Positions 18,928-28,286 of a stretch of DNA of 60,973 nt are shown piece by piece. Position numbers and translations under genes: made by a program. Within the stretch, counting starts at the first letter, position 1, and the number at the start of each line of letters is the position of its first letter. The DNA comes from Pseudomonadota bacterium (GTDB taxonomy: Bacteria; Pseudomonadota; Gammaproteobacteria; Burkholderiales; Burkholderiaceae_B), in contig JAFACG010000032.1 in assembly GCA_023425645.1 (NCBI GenBank), positions 1 through 60,973 on the forward strand. Reading direction: 5' to 3'. Below the pieces are notes generated by a model. The model had not been told where the DNA came from. It did not search any database and worked only from the letters and a program-made list of their open reading frames with translations.

Positions 18928-19944
18928 GTGATCCACGGCATAAGAACCCGGCTGCGCTCCTTGTCCCTGCTGCTGGCGCTGTGCTGCGCCGCGATGTCCG
19001 CCGCGCAGGCCGAAGGCAGGATACGCATCTCGGAACAGCACGGCATCGTGTACGTGCTGCTGCACATCGCCCGCGACCAGAACCTGATCCAGAAGCACGG
19101 GCAGGCGCTGGGTCAGCCCATCGAGGTGGAATGGGTGCGCCTGTCGGGCGGGCCGGCCATCAATGACGCCCTGCTGTCCGGTTCGATCGACATCGCCGCG
19201 GCCGGCATAGGCCCGCTGCTCAATATCTGGGACAAGACGCGCGGCAAGCTGGACGTGCGCGGCGTGGCCTCGCTGGGCAGCTTTCCCAACTACCTGATCA
19301 GCCACAACCCCAAGGTGCGCGGCATCGAGGACTTCACCGACCGGGACAGGATCGCCCTGCCCGCCGCGGGCACCTCCGTCCAGGCGCGCATCCTGCAACT
19401 GGCCGCCGCCCGGAAATGGGGCGAGGCCAACTACCGCAAGCTCGACGCGCTGACGCTCACGCTGCCGCATCCGGACGCGGCGGCGGCCATCATCTCCAAC
19501 AGCCCGGACATCACCGCGCATTTCGCCAACTCCCCCTTCCAGGAGCAGGAGCTGGCCGCCAACCCCAATGCGCATATCGTGCTGAACTCCAATGACGTGC
19601 TGGGCGGCCCCAGTTCCGCCACCGTACTCTACGCCACGGAGCGCTTCCGCTCCCGCAATCCCAAGACCTACGCCGCGTTCCTGGCCGCACTCCAGGAAGC
19701 GGCGCAGATCGCCCGCCAGGATCCCGAGGCCGCCGCCCGGGCCTACCTGCGCGCCACCGGCGCCAGCACCGACAAGGCCCTGCTGCTGTCGGTCCTGGCC
19801 CAGCCCGAGGTGCGCTACGACCTGGCTCCACGCAACACCCATGTGCTGGCCCACTTCATGTACCGGGTGGGAGCCATCCAGAACGAACCGCGCTCCTGGC
19901 AGGACTACTTCTTTGCCGATGACGCCGTCCAGGGAGGCAGCTGA
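18928..19944 (+). CDS. ABC transporter substrate-binding protein (NMT1/SsuA-like)
   Basis: A 338-aa periplasmic protein with a signal peptide cut near AQA-EG (residue 29). The fold matches NMT1/SsuA/TauA-type binding proteins (GGPAINDALLSGSIDIAAAGIGPLL). It starts at GTG, chosen because a full AGGAGG at 18915-18920 lies seven bases before it. The ATPase gene follows one base after the stop and the permease overlaps that, so the three form one importer. The substrate (sulfonate, nitrate, pyrimidine or other) cannot be decided from sequence alone. Confidence 0.9.
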   Translation: MIHGIRTRLRSLSLLLALCCAAMSAAQAEGRIRISEQHGIVYVLLHIARDQNLIQKHGQALGQPIEVEWVRLSGGPAINDALLSGSIDIAAAGIGPLLNIWDKTRGKLDVRGVASLGSFPNYLISHNPKVRGIEDFTDRDRIALPAAGTSVQARILQLAAARKWGEANYRKLDALTLTLPHPDAAAAIISNSPDITAHFANSPFQEQELAANPNAHIVLNSNDVLGGPSSATVLYATERFRSRNPKTYAAFLAALQEAAQIARQDPEAAARAYLRATGASTDKALLLSVLAQPEVRYDLAPRNTHVLAHFMYRVGAIQNEPRSWQDYFFADDAVQGGS

Positions 19945-19945
19945 C

Positions 19946-20731
19946 ATGGCCAAGCCTGACATTCTGCTGCGCGCCCGCGGACTGCACCTGCGCTACCCCC
20001 AGGGCCGCGAGCAGCTCGTGGCCTGCCACGACATCAGCTTCGATGTGCACCGGCATGACAGGCTGGTGCTCCTGGGACCCTCGGGCTGCGGCAAATCCAC
20101 CCTGCTCAAGGCCGTGGCCGGCTTCCTGCCGCTGCAGTCCGGCGTCCTGGAGCTGCAGGGCCGCCCCATCCAGGGGCCGTCGCCGGAGCGCGCCGTGGTC
20201 TTCCAGGAGTTCGACCAATTGCTGCCCTGGAAGACCGTGCTGGACAACGTGGTCTTCGCCCTGACCACCAGCGGCCGCCTGGCGGCGCAAGCGGCGCGGG
20301 ACCGGGCGCGGCAGGCCCTGCAGTCAGTGGGGCTGGACGGGTTCCTGCACGCCTACCCGCACACGCTGTCCGGCGGCATGAAGCAGCGCGTGGCCATCGC
20401 CCGGGCCTTCGCGCTGCAACCGGAGATCCTGCTGATGGACGAACCCTTTGCCGCGCTGGACGCCCTGACCCGCGCCGGCTTGCAGCAGGAGCTGCTGGCC
20501 CTGAGCGTCAAGACGCGCCTGACCCTGCTGTTCGTCACGCACTCCATCGAAGAGGCCCTGCTGGTGGGCACCCGCATCCTGCTGCTCAGCCCCCATCCCG
20601 GCCAGGTCCGGGCGGAGCTGCACGCAGGCGCGCACCATCCCGGCAGCCCCGCCTTCGAACGACAGGTACGCCGGATCCACGACTTGCTGTTCGGACAGGC
20701 GCAGGAGCAGCCGCAAAGGAGGGCCGCATGA
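19946..20731 (+). CDS. ABC transporter ATP-binding protein (SsuB/TauB type)
   Basis: A 261-aa ATPase of the nitrate/sulfonate/taurine class. Walker A is GPSGCGKST, signature LSGGMKQRVAIARA and Walker B ILLMDEPFAALD, with the H-loop in FVTHSIEEAL. It starts one base after the binding-protein stop, and its stop overlaps the permease start (ATGA). Confidence 0.94.
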   Translation: MAKPDILLRARGLHLRYPQGREQLVACHDISFDVHRHDRLVLLGPSGCGKSTLLKAVAGFLPLQSGVLELQGRPIQGPSPERAVVFQEFDQLLPWKTVLDNVVFALTTSGRLAAQAARDRARQALQSVGLDGFLHAYPHTLSGGMKQRVAIARAFALQPEILLMDEPFAALDALTRAGLQQELLALSVKTRLTLLFVTHSIEEALLVGTRILLLSPHPGQVRAELHAGAHHPGSPAFERQVRRIHDLLFGQAQEQPQRRAA

Positions 20732-21606
20732 ACACAAGCGCGCGCACCCCCCGCCCGGATGCGATCCATGTTCCGGACCCGCTGGCTCCTGCCCGCCTGC
20801 CTGCCGACCGCCGGCCCTGGCGGCACTGGCTGCTGCAGCCCGTGGCCCTGCAGTTCGTCCTGATGGCCGCCCTGGCGCTCTGCTGGGAGCTTGCGGCTCG
20901 CTGGAACGACAATCCTCTGCTGTTGCCCACCTTTCTGGATACGGCCCGGGCCTTGTGCGACGGTCTGCTCAGCGGCGAGCTGATCCGGCGCAGCCTGACT
21001 TCCCTGGGCCTGCTGGCGCAGGCCTATGCCGTCGGCGTGCTGCTGGCCGCCGCCATCACCTGCGCCGCCATGCTCAGCCGCATCGGCCAGGCCACGCTGG
21101 GCATGCTGACGGCCATGTTCAATCCCCTGCCGGCCATTGCCCTGCTGCCCCTGGCCATGATGTGGTTCGGCCTGGGCACGTTCAGCCTGATCTTCGTCAT
21201 CATCCATTCTGTGGTCTGGCCGCTGGCCCTGAATGCCTGCGCGGGCTTCGGCGGCGTGTCGCCCACCCTGCGGCTGGTGGGCCGCAACCTGGGGCTTTCA
21301 GGCCTGCAAATGACCACGCGCATCCTGATCCCCGCCGCGCTGCCTTCCCTGTTCTCGGGGCTGCGCCTGGCCTGGGCCTTCGCCTGGCGCACCCTGATCG
21401 CGGCCGAACTGGTCTTCGGCGCGGCCTCCAGCGGCCAGGGAGGCCTGGGCTGGTACATCTTCCAGAACCGCAACGAGCTCAATACCGATCAAGTCTTCGC
21501 CGGGCTGATCTGCGTGATCGCCATCGGCCTGCTGGTCGAAACCCTGGTGTTCGAGAACCTGGAACGCCTGACGATACGCCGCTGGGGAATGCGCCATCAA
21601 AATTGA
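20728..21606 (+). CDS. ABC transporter permease (SsuC/TauC type)
   Basis: A 292-aa membrane protein with about six helices and the BPD-transp-1 coupling loop (FAWRTLIAAELVFGAA). The N-terminal 45 residues are soluble and Pro/Arg-rich. Last gene of the three-gene importer. Confidence 0.92.
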   Translation: MNTSARTPRPDAIHVPDPLAPARLPADRRPWRHWLLQPVALQFVLMAALALCWELAARWNDNPLLLPTFLDTARALCDGLLSGELIRRSLTSLGLLAQAYAVGVLLAAAITCAAMLSRIGQATLGMLTAMFNPLPAIALLPLAMMWFGLGTFSLIFVIIHSVVWPLALNACAGFGGVSPTLRLVGRNLGLSGLQMTTRILIPAALPSLFSGLRLAWAFAWRTLIAAELVFGAASSGQGGLGWYIFQNRNELNTDQVFAGLICVIAIGLLVETLVFENLERLTIRRWGMRHQN

Positions 21607-21739
21607 ACACATATACATATATGCAAAATCGTATATTTGATATTTAAACTTTGAGCGCGCGGACCATTTTCAACTCCTGTAGATTAGAAAAAAACTTTTC
21701 ACCGGTGCACACGCCGGGTAAAACACAGGAGACACCATC
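21607..21739 (+). promoter_or_regulatory. AT-rich leader of BMP gene
   Basis: An AT-rich run at about 21606-21650 includes a partly symmetric TATGCAAAATCGTATATT. The TATGCAAAA core recurs before fdsG at 37848. A CAGGAG ribosome site precedes the ATG at 21740. Confidence 0.35.
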
Positions 21740-22759
21740 ATGGCAGAACTTACCCGTCGACAACTACTGCTGGCCGCCGCTTCGGCCGGCGCCGGGGCCC
21801 TGACGGCCCCCTGGCTGAGCCGCGTCGCCTTCGCGGCCGGCAAACCCGTGGTGGCCGCGCTGTTCTGCGGCCACATCGACGACAACGGCTTCATGCAGGC
21901 CGGTTACCAAGGCTTCAAGAAGGCCCAGGACAGCCTGAGCATCACCGCCCATTACAAGGACAAGGTCGCCAACGAGACCCAGGCCCAGATCGCCGCCCTG
22001 CGCGAGCTGGCCAAACAATACAAACCCGCCTTGCTCATCGCCCACGGCGGTCAGAATACGGACGCCGCCCTGGCCGTCGCCAAGGAATTCCCGGAGGTGC
22101 GCTTCGTGGTCACCCAGGGCGCCGTGACCGCCGACAACCTGAGCAGCTACGATGTGCGCCAGGAAGAATCGGCCTGGCTGGCCGGCGCCTATGCCGCGCT
22201 GATGACCAAGACCGGCGTGGTCGCCCACCAATCGGGCATCCGCGTGCCGCCGGGCCTGCGCGCCCGGGCTTCGTATGCCGCCGGCGTGAAGTACGCCAAC
22301 CCGGACGTCAAGCTGCTGACCAACTTCTCCGGCAACCAGGACGACACGGCCCTGGCCGAACGCGTGACGCGCGCCCAGGCCAAGGCCGGCGCCGACATCA
22401 TCTACACCATGCTGAACAAGGGCCGCAGCGGCACCACCCAAGCCTGCCGCGAACTGGGCATCAAGGAGATCGGCAATGTGATCGACTGGGTTGCCCGCGA
22501 ACCGGACGTGTTCATCGGTTCGGCCTGGGCCGACGTGGGCATAGGCGTGTTCGAAGCCTGCAAGGACCTGGCCGACGGCAAGTTCCAGGCCGGCAAGATC
22601 TTCAAGGTGGGGCTGCAGCAGCCCGACGCCGTGCGCCTGATCATGGCCCCGGACACGCCCGATGCCGAGCGCCAGCGCATCGCCGCCCTGCAGCAGGACA
22701 TCCTGGCGGGCAAGATCCATATCGAATCCGAATTCAACGGACCTGAATTCCAGATCTGA
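21740..22759 (+). CDS. BMP-family (PnrA-like) solute-binding protein
   Basis: A 339-aa exported binding protein of the basic membrane protein/Med/PnrA family, whose studied members bind nucleosides. The leader has a twin arginine (TRRQ, R6-R7) before a hydrophobic stretch and an Ala-rich cut region, so Tat export is plausible. Family features include GHIDDNGFMQAGYQG and the VIDW segment. No BMP-type ATPase or permease gene is beside it; the upstream ABC importer is a different class and separately led. It is therefore an orphan binding protein in this window. Confidence 0.88.
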   Translation: MAELTRRQLLLAAASAGAGALTAPWLSRVAFAAGKPVVAALFCGHIDDNGFMQAGYQGFKKAQDSLSITAHYKDKVANETQAQIAALRELAKQYKPALLIAHGGQNTDAALAVAKEFPEVRFVVTQGAVTADNLSSYDVRQEESAWLAGAYAALMTKTGVVAHQSGIRVPPGLRARASYAAGVKYANPDVKLLTNFSGNQDDTALAERVTRAQAKAGADIIYTMLNKGRSGTTQACRELGIKEIGNVIDWVAREPDVFIGSAWADVGIGVFEACKDLADGKFQAGKIFKVGLQQPDAVRLIMAPDTPDAERQRIAALQQDILAGKIHIESEFNGPEFQI

Positions 22760-22873
22760 TCGCGGCTTTGGAGCCAATCCGCGGATCGACGGGGAAAAAC
22801 AGCTCTTTCGAAAACACCCTTCCCTAGTTTGAAGGCACAGGCAGGGCTGAGCCCTCGCCGTTGCTGCGCGGAC

Positions 22874-24277
22874 TCAAGTGCCGGAGCGCAGCGCAGGCTC
22901 TTGCGGCCTGTCTCCCTCGGGCCCCGCCCCGTCAAGCGAATCGCTTGCCGTCGGCTCCACCGGCGCGCCCTCGGCCGCGGCCGGCACGCGTTCCTCGACC
23001 GGAGGCAAGTCTTCAAAGACGGGATCGTGCGATACGTCCGAGGTGATGTCCACACGCGGATCCAGCGCCACCGCGGCAGCCGAGCTTTGCAGGCTGTCGG
23101 GCATGGGCACGAAAGTGGTCGGGGCGTCCTGGCTCAGGTGATCGCCCAGGACCTTCTGCGGACGCACCAGCAGCACCAGGGACAGGCCGCACAGGGCCAC
23201 GAAGATATAGTAGAGATTGCTGCCTATGTAGGACATCAGCAGGCCCGCCAGCAGCGGCCCCAGGCAGGCGCCCAGCCCGTACACCATGTAGAGGATGGCG
23301 CTCAGGCCCACGCGGCGCTCCGGGTCCACGTTGTCGTTGGCAAAGGCCGCGCCCAGCGGATACAGGGTGAACTGCAGGATGCCGAACAGGGCGGAAAACG
23401 TCAGCAGGAACCAGAAAGGCGCCTCGAACCAGCCCCATAGCGGAATGGCCAAGGCCAGCAGACAGGCGGCATTGATACGGATCAGCAGAACGCGGCTGAC
23501 GCGGTCGGCCAGCCAGCCCACGGGCCATTGCGCCAGCACCCCGGCGGCCACCGATACGGCCACGAACAGGGCGGCCTGCTCGTTGCTCAGGTGCACGCGC
23601 ACCGCGTACACCGGCGCCAGGCCGTAGAAGGCCCCCGTCAGCATGCCGGCGATCAGCAGCACCATCATGGACATGGGCACGCGATCCACATAGTAGCGGG
23701 CGTTGATCGGGGCGGGCACCTGCAGCGGCGGGTGGCTGCGCCGCGTGATGGCCACCGGCACCAGGCTGAAGGCCGAGCAGATGGCCACGAAGACCAGGGG
23801 TTCGAAATTCAGGTGGGGAAACAAGGTCAGGGACAACTGGCCCAGCACCGTGCCCAGGCTGGAGAACACCATGTAGAAGGCGAAGATGGTGCCGCGCTGG
23901 GAATTGTCGGTCTGTTCATTCAGCCAGCTCTCGATGCCCATGAACTGGACCACCATGGCGGCGCCGGCCAGAAAGCGCAGCACCAGCCAGATGTACATGG
24001 TGTCGATCAGGATCTGAGCCAGCACGCAGATGGTGACGATGGCGGCGCTGGCGGCATAGGCGCGGATGTGCCCCACTCTCATGATCAGGCGGTGGCCCAC
24101 CCGGGCGCCAAACACCAGACCCAGGTAATACACCGCGATCAGCCCGCCCACCCAGACTTCCGACACCGAGATGGCCGTCAGGCGCACCCCCATGAAGGTG
24201 TTGAACAGCCCCGAGCTCATCAAGAGCATCAAGGTGGCGAAATACAGCGACGAGAAGGCGCCTACCGATGACAGCAT
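22874..24277 (-). CDS. MFS transporter with long C-terminal tail
   Basis: A 467-aa major facilitator protein with twelve hydrophobic helices over about residues 5-385. It resembles the YcaD/UMF1-like class (GFFNTFMG-type start, MGIESWLNEQT segment). The last 70 or so residues are hydrophilic, acidic and Pro-rich. The frame is open to 24391, but the ATG at 24277 starts right before the first helix. The substrate is unknown. Confidence 0.87.
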   Translation of the reverse strand: MLSSVGAFSSLYFATLMLLMSSGLFNTFMGVRLTAISVSEVWVGGLIAVYYLGLVFGARVGHRLIMRVGHIRAYAASAAIVTICVLAQILIDTMYIWLVLRFLAGAAMVVQFMGIESWLNEQTDNSQRGTIFAFYMVFSSLGTVLGQLSLTLFPHLNFEPLVFVAICSAFSLVPVAITRRSHPPLQVPAPINARYYVDRVPMSMMVLLIAGMLTGAFYGLAPVYAVRVHLSNEQAALFVAVSVAAGVLAQWPVGWLADRVSRVLLIRINAACLLALAIPLWGWFEAPFWFLLTFSALFGILQFTLYPLGAAFANDNVDPERRVGLSAILYMVYGLGACLGPLLAGLLMSYIGSNLYYIFVALCGLSLVLLVRPQKVLGDHLSQDAPTTFVPMPDSLQSSAAAVALDPRVDITSDVSHDPVFEDLPPVEERVPAAAEGAPVEPTASDSLDGAGPEGDRPQEPALRSGT

Positions 24278-24373
24278 TCGCGGGTATCCTAAAATAACGC
24301 CCCCATGCCGCGCAGGCCGGGGCCTGCTTGCCGCGCCCCAAGAGGGCGTTTTTACCTTGGGGCGGCCCGGCGG

Positions 24374-24408
24374 AAAAAAAGACGCCGGCACGAGGCCGGC
24401 GCCTTTTT
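24374..24408 (-). terminator. Terminator of the peroxiredoxin gene
   Basis: A GC-rich stem (GCGCCGGC/GCCGGCGT type) with T runs on both sides, about 120 bases after the peroxiredoxin stop. On the minus strand it ends in seven T. Confidence 0.8.
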
Positions 24409-24526
24409 GCTGTCCACCTCGCGGCTGGCAGGCCGCTCGGATTCGCCGGGCACAGGACAGTCCAGAAGAACTGTCCTGCGCCCGGGCTCATCCCGCGCCG
24501 CGCCGGACGGGCGCGGGACCGCTGAC

Positions 24527-25036
24527 TTAGGACTGGACCTGCTTGAGCAGCGTGTCGGCATCGCTGGTGTGCAGCCCGCCGCCCTCGTCGATGTTCAATT
24601 GCTTGACCACGCCGTCCTCCAGCAGCGCCGAATAGCGCTTGGAGCGCACGCCCAGGCCCTTGGCGGTCAGGTCGAATTCCAGACCCAGCTTCTTGGTCCA
24701 GATGCCGCTGCCGTCCGCCAGCAGGCGCACCTTGCCATCGATGTTCAGGGACTTGCCCCAGGCGCCCATGACGAAGGGATCGTTCACGGCCACGCACCAG
24801 ATCTCGTCCACGCCGGCGGCCTTGAAGGCATCGGACTTGGCGGCGAAGCCAGGCAGGTGCTGCTCGGAGCAGGTGGGCGTGAACGCGCCGGGCACGGCGA
24901 ACACGGCGATTTTCTTGCCCTTGACCAGGTCGGCCACCTGGAAGTTGTTGGGGCCGACGGCGCAGGTGTCCGTGGCGGTTTCGATGTATTCGCTCAATGT
25001 TGCGTCTGGAACGCGTTCGCCGACTTTGATAGACAT
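24527..25036 (-). CDS. Peroxiredoxin (Prx5/redoxin family)
   Basis: A 169-aa thiol peroxidase. The peroxidatic Cys lies in FAVPGAFTPTCSEQHLPGF, the Prx5-type signature, and the ending resembles proteobacterial glutaredoxin-dependent Prx5 enzymes. The frame is open to 25144, but the ATG at 25036 has a GGAG seven bases upstream and gives family length (MSIKVGERVPD). Single gene, own terminator. Confidence 0.94.
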   Translation of the reverse strand: MSIKVGERVPDATLSEYIETATDTCAVGPNNFQVADLVKGKKIAVFAVPGAFTPTCSEQHLPGFAAKSDAFKAAGVDEIWCVAVNDPFVMGAWGKSLNIDGKVRLLADGSGIWTKKLGLEFDLTAKGLGVRSKRYSALLEDGVVKQLNIDEGGGLHTSDADTLLKQVQS

Positions 25037-25220
25037 GAGGGTCTCCGTGTTGGGTTGCACCGCCGAAGCGGCGGTCTTGAACCGCCTATGATACTGATAG
25101 TCCGGCCCTGCTTGAAGCCTATAGTGCTTATCAGGAAGTATCACGATGCAAGGAAGGATGCGAAAAGGCCGGGCGCATAGCGCGGCCTTCAGTCTTGACG
25201 CATCGTGTGCGGCAGGACGA

Positions 25221-26546
25221 CTACAGCCATCCCATCATGCGGGGCAGCCAAAGCGTGATTTCCGGCACGAAGGTAATCATCAGCAGGAAACCCAATCCGG
25301 TGAGCAGCCAGGGTATGGTGGACTTGGTCACTTCGGTCAGCCCCAGCCTGGATATGCTGGAGGCGACGTACAGGTTCAGGCCCACCGGCGGCGTGGCCAG
25401 GCCGATCTCCATGTTCACCACCAGCATGATGCCGAAGTGCACGGGGTCCATGCCCAGCTTCATGGCGACCGGGAACAGGATGGGCGCCATGATCAGGATC
25501 AGGCCGGAAGGCTCCATGACCATGCCGATCACCAGCAGCAGCACGTTCACGAACAGCAGGAAGGCGATCAGGCCCATGCCCTGCGTGACGATCCATTCGG
25601 CGATGGCCTGCGGGATCTGCTCGGAAGTCAGGATGAAGGCGAACATCACGGCGTTGGTGATGATGTACAGCAGCATGGCGCTCATGGCCGCCGATTCCAG
25701 CACGATGCGCTTAACGTCGCGCATCTTCACGTCCTTGTAGACCCAGACGGCGATGACAAAGGCGTAGACCGCGCTGATGGCCGCCGCCTCGGTGGGCGTG
25801 AACACCCCGGAGTAGATGCCGCCCATGACGATGACGATCAGCATCAGGCCCCAGATGGAGTCCATGAAGGCGCGCCAGCGTTCCTTGTAGGAAGCGCGCG
25901 GCATGCGCGGGTAGCCCAGCTTCCAGGCGCGGAACATGGTGGTGGCGCCCAGGCACAGGGCCAGGATGATGCCCGGAACCACGCCGGCGATGAACAACTG
26001 GCCGATGGACGCGGTGCCCACCTTGGCGCCGTCCGGGCCTTCGACCATCATGCCGCTGGTGGCCACGGCGTACATCACCATCACGATGGAGGGCGGCAGC
26101 AGAATGCCCAGGCCGCCGGACGTGGACACGATGCCGGTGCCGAACTGGGCCGGATAGCCCTGCTTGACCATGGCCGGAATCATGATGGAGCCGATGGCCG
26201 CCACGGTGGCGGGCGAGGAACCGCTGATGGAGGCGAACAGCGCGCAGGCCAGCACGGCCGCCAGCCCCATGCCGCCGGGCAGGTGGCCGACCATGGAGGA
26301 GGCAAAGCGGATCATGCGCTGGGCCACGCCGCCATGCGTCAGGAAGCCCCCGGCCAGGATGAAGAACGGGATCGCCATGATCTCGAATTTCTCGATGCCG
26401 GTGAACAGCTTGAGCGCGATGCTGTCCATGGGCACTTCGGTCATGGTGAACAGAAAGCCCATCACCGTCAGGCCCAGCGCGATGGACACGGGCATGCCGG
26501 TCAGCAGCAGGACCGCCAGCAGGGCGAAAATGATCAGGGCGGTCAT
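25221..26546 (-). CDS. dctM: TRAP transporter large permease DctM
   Basis: A 441-aa membrane protein with about twelve or more hydrophobic helices and the DctM-type features of the TRAP family (SGSSPATVAAIGSIMIPAM, PPSIVMVMYAVAT, ATPPVGLNLYVAS). It is the ion-coupled translocation subunit. GGAG six bases before the ATG supports the start, and the ATG overlaps the dctQ stop by four bases. Last gene of dctPQM. Confidence 0.95.
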   Translation of the reverse strand: MTALIIFALLAVLLLTGMPVSIALGLTVMGFLFTMTEVPMDSIALKLFTGIEKFEIMAIPFFILAGGFLTHGGVAQRMIRFASSMVGHLPGGMGLAAVLACALFASISGSSPATVAAIGSIMIPAMVKQGYPAQFGTGIVSTSGGLGILLPPSIVMVMYAVATSGMMVEGPDGAKVGTASIGQLFIAGVVPGIILALCLGATTMFRAWKLGYPRMPRASYKERWRAFMDSIWGLMLIVIVMGGIYSGVFTPTEAAAISAVYAFVIAVWVYKDVKMRDVKRIVLESAAMSAMLLYIITNAVMFAFILTSEQIPQAIAEWIVTQGMGLIAFLLFVNVLLLVIGMVMEPSGLILIMAPILFPVAMKLGMDPVHFGIMLVVNMEIGLATPPVGLNLYVASSISRLGLTEVTKSTIPWLLTGLGFLLMITFVPEITLWLPRMMGWL

Positions 26547-27178
26547 GCGCGCGCTCCTTGGTTTTCAGCCAGGCCTTGCTCGGTCTCGGCGACCAGGTCG
26601 GCGGCGGGCTGGTGGTGGACGAGCTCGCCTGTCTGCACGAAGCGCACCAGCGCCTGCAGGAAGCGGAAGCACATCAGCAGGGAACCGGCGGGCACCGCCA
26701 GGTAGACGATCCAGACAGGCACTTCCAGGTCGGCGGACACCTGCGCGGTCTGGGCGATGCCATAGACGAACTTGCCGCCGATCCAGGCCACGATGGCCGT
26801 GAACAGCGCGCCGGCGAACAGGGAGATCACCACCAGCAGGTGGCGCCAGCGCGGCCCCACGGCATTGACCAGCACGTCCACGCCCACGTGGATGCCCACG
26901 CGCACGCCGTAGGCGGCGCCGAACTTGGCCATCCAGACGAACAGGTAGATGCACAGCTCCTGGGCCCAGAGCAGGTTGACGCCCACCACGCTGCGGTAGG
27001 CGGAGCGCGCCATGCCCATCAGGGCCTCATGGCCGTTGGCGCGCGACCAGGACACCAGGTCGGCCAGCAGGCTGACCGAATAGCGCTGGCAGACCGCCAC
27101 AAAAATGAGCAGGACCGCCGCCACCATCAGAAGCGAGATGAAGGCTTCCTCGAAACGATCCAGTAATCGTAAGAACAT
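26543..27178 (-). CDS. dctQ: TRAP transporter small permease DctQ
   Basis: A 211-aa four-helix membrane protein of the DctQ family. The C-terminal part includes PVWIVYLAVPAGSLLMCFRFLQ, typical of the family. A longer frame begins at 27223, but the ATG at 27178 (MFLRLLDRFEE) fits family starts. It lies between dctP and dctM; the 124-base gap to dctP holds a terminator-like hairpin. It is somewhat longer than average because of an extended central loop. Confidence 0.92.
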   Translation of the reverse strand: MFLRLLDRFEEAFISLLMVAAVLLIFVAVCQRYSVSLLADLVSWSRANGHEALMGMARSAYRSVVGVNLLWAQELCIYLFVWMAKFGAAYGVRVGIHVGVDVLVNAVGPRWRHLLVVISLFAGALFTAIVAWIGGKFVYGIAQTAQVSADLEVPVWIVYLAVPAGSLLMCFRFLQALVRFVQTGELVHHQPAADLVAETEQGLAENQGARA

Positions 27179-27248
27179 GATATCTCCAGGCTGCAGGCGG
27201 ACTGCCCGGCACGCGGCAGGCACTCGCCCATAGCGGGAACGAAAGGGA

Positions 27249-27273
27249 AAAAGCGGGCCTGGAACAGGCCCGC
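27249..27273 (-). terminator. Intra-operon attenuator between dctP and dctQ
   Basis: On the minus strand the stem GCGGGCCT/AGGCCCGC with a 5-base loop is followed by TTTTT. This is a rho-independent terminator inside the operon, likely partial, which would make DctP more abundant than the permeases. Confidence 0.7.
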
Positions 27274-27302
27274 GGGACGCGGCCGCCGCAGCGGCGCGCG
27301 CC

Positions 27303-28286
27303 TTACTCCATGGCTTTGTAGAACGAGTCGATCACGTCCTGGCCGATGCGGGAAGCCATTTCCTTGTGCACGGGACGCAGCTGCTTGATCCACTCCTGGC
27401 GCTCGGCATCGCTCAGCTCATAGAACTGGGTCTTGCCCGAATCCTTCATGGCCTGCAGCGACTCCAGGTTTTCCTGCTCGGCGATGTCATTGGCGTACTG
27501 GGTGGCTTCGGTCATGGCCTTCTCCAGCGGCTGGCGCACGTCCTCAGGCAGGCCTTCCCAGAATTTCTTGTTCACGATGACCGCATAGCCCAGGTAGCCA
27601 TGATTGGACATGGTGGCGTGCTTCTGCACTTCGTGCATCTTCTGGGTGTACATGTTGGAAGGCGGATTCTCGGTGCCGTCCACCACGCCGGTCTGCAGAG
27701 CCTGGTAGACCTCGGAAAACGCCATCACCTGGGGCACGGCGTCCAGCGCCTTGAACTGGGCCTCCAGCACCTTGGAGGACTGGATGCGCATCTTCAGGCC
27801 CAGGAAGTCGTCCGGCGTGTGCAGGGGGGAATTGGCGCTCATGACCTTGAAACCGTTGTCCCAGTAGGCCAGGCCCTTGATGCCCTTGGACTCCAGCTTG
27901 TCCAGCAGCTGGCGGCCGACCGGGCCTTCGGTGACCTTGCGCAGGTCCGTGCGGTCCTTGAAGATGAAGGGCAGGTCGAACACCTCGAATTCCCGCACGC
28001 CCAGGGGGCCGAACTTGGCCAGCGACGGCGCCAGCATGTGCACCGCGCCCAGTTGCAGGGCTTCCAGCTCCTCCTTGTCCTTGTACAGCTGCGAGTTCGG
28101 ATAGACCTCCACCACGACCTTGCCTTCCGTGTACTTTTCCGCCAGCTCCTTGAAGCGCGTGGCGCCCTTGCCCTTGGGCGTGTCCGGCGAGACCACGTGG
28201 CTGAACTTGATGATCAGGGGGGTGGCCATGGCGGGAGCGGACAGGAATACGGAAGCCACCAGGGTGGCCATGAGCGTCTTTTTCAT
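27303..28286 (-). CDS. dctP: TRAP transporter substrate-binding protein DctP
   Basis: A 327-aa periplasmic binding protein with a signal peptide cut near AMA-TP (about residue 22). DctP family features are visible: FSHVVSPDTPKGKGA, the conserved arginine region KMRIQSSKV and the GVVDGTENPPSN segment. C4-dicarboxylates are the classic ligand, but many homologues bind other organic acids. The start at 28286 has GGAGG six to eight bases upstream. It is divergent from a FixLJ-type system that probably controls it. Confidence 0.93.
   Translation of the reverse strand: MKKTLMATLVASVFLSAPAMATPLIIKFSHVVSPDTPKGKGATRFKELAEKYTEGKVVVEVYPNSQLYKDKEELEALQLGAVHMLAPSLAKFGPLGVREFEVFDLPFIFKDRTDLRKVTEGPVGRQLLDKLESKGIKGLAYWDNGFKVMSANSPLHTPDDFLGLKMRIQSSKVLEAQFKALDAVPQVMAFSEVYQALQTGVVDGTENPPSNMYTQKMHEVQKHATMSNHGYLGYAVIVNKKFWEGLPEDVRQPLEKAMTEATQYANDIAEQENLESLQAMKDSGKTQFYELSDAERQEWIKQLRPVHKEMASRIGQDVIDSFYKAME

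Noticed and set aside
25146..26802. Long plus-strand frames opposite dctM and dctQ
   Set aside because: His/Asp/Gln-rich shadow translation with no domain; the minus-strand TRAP genes are unambiguous.
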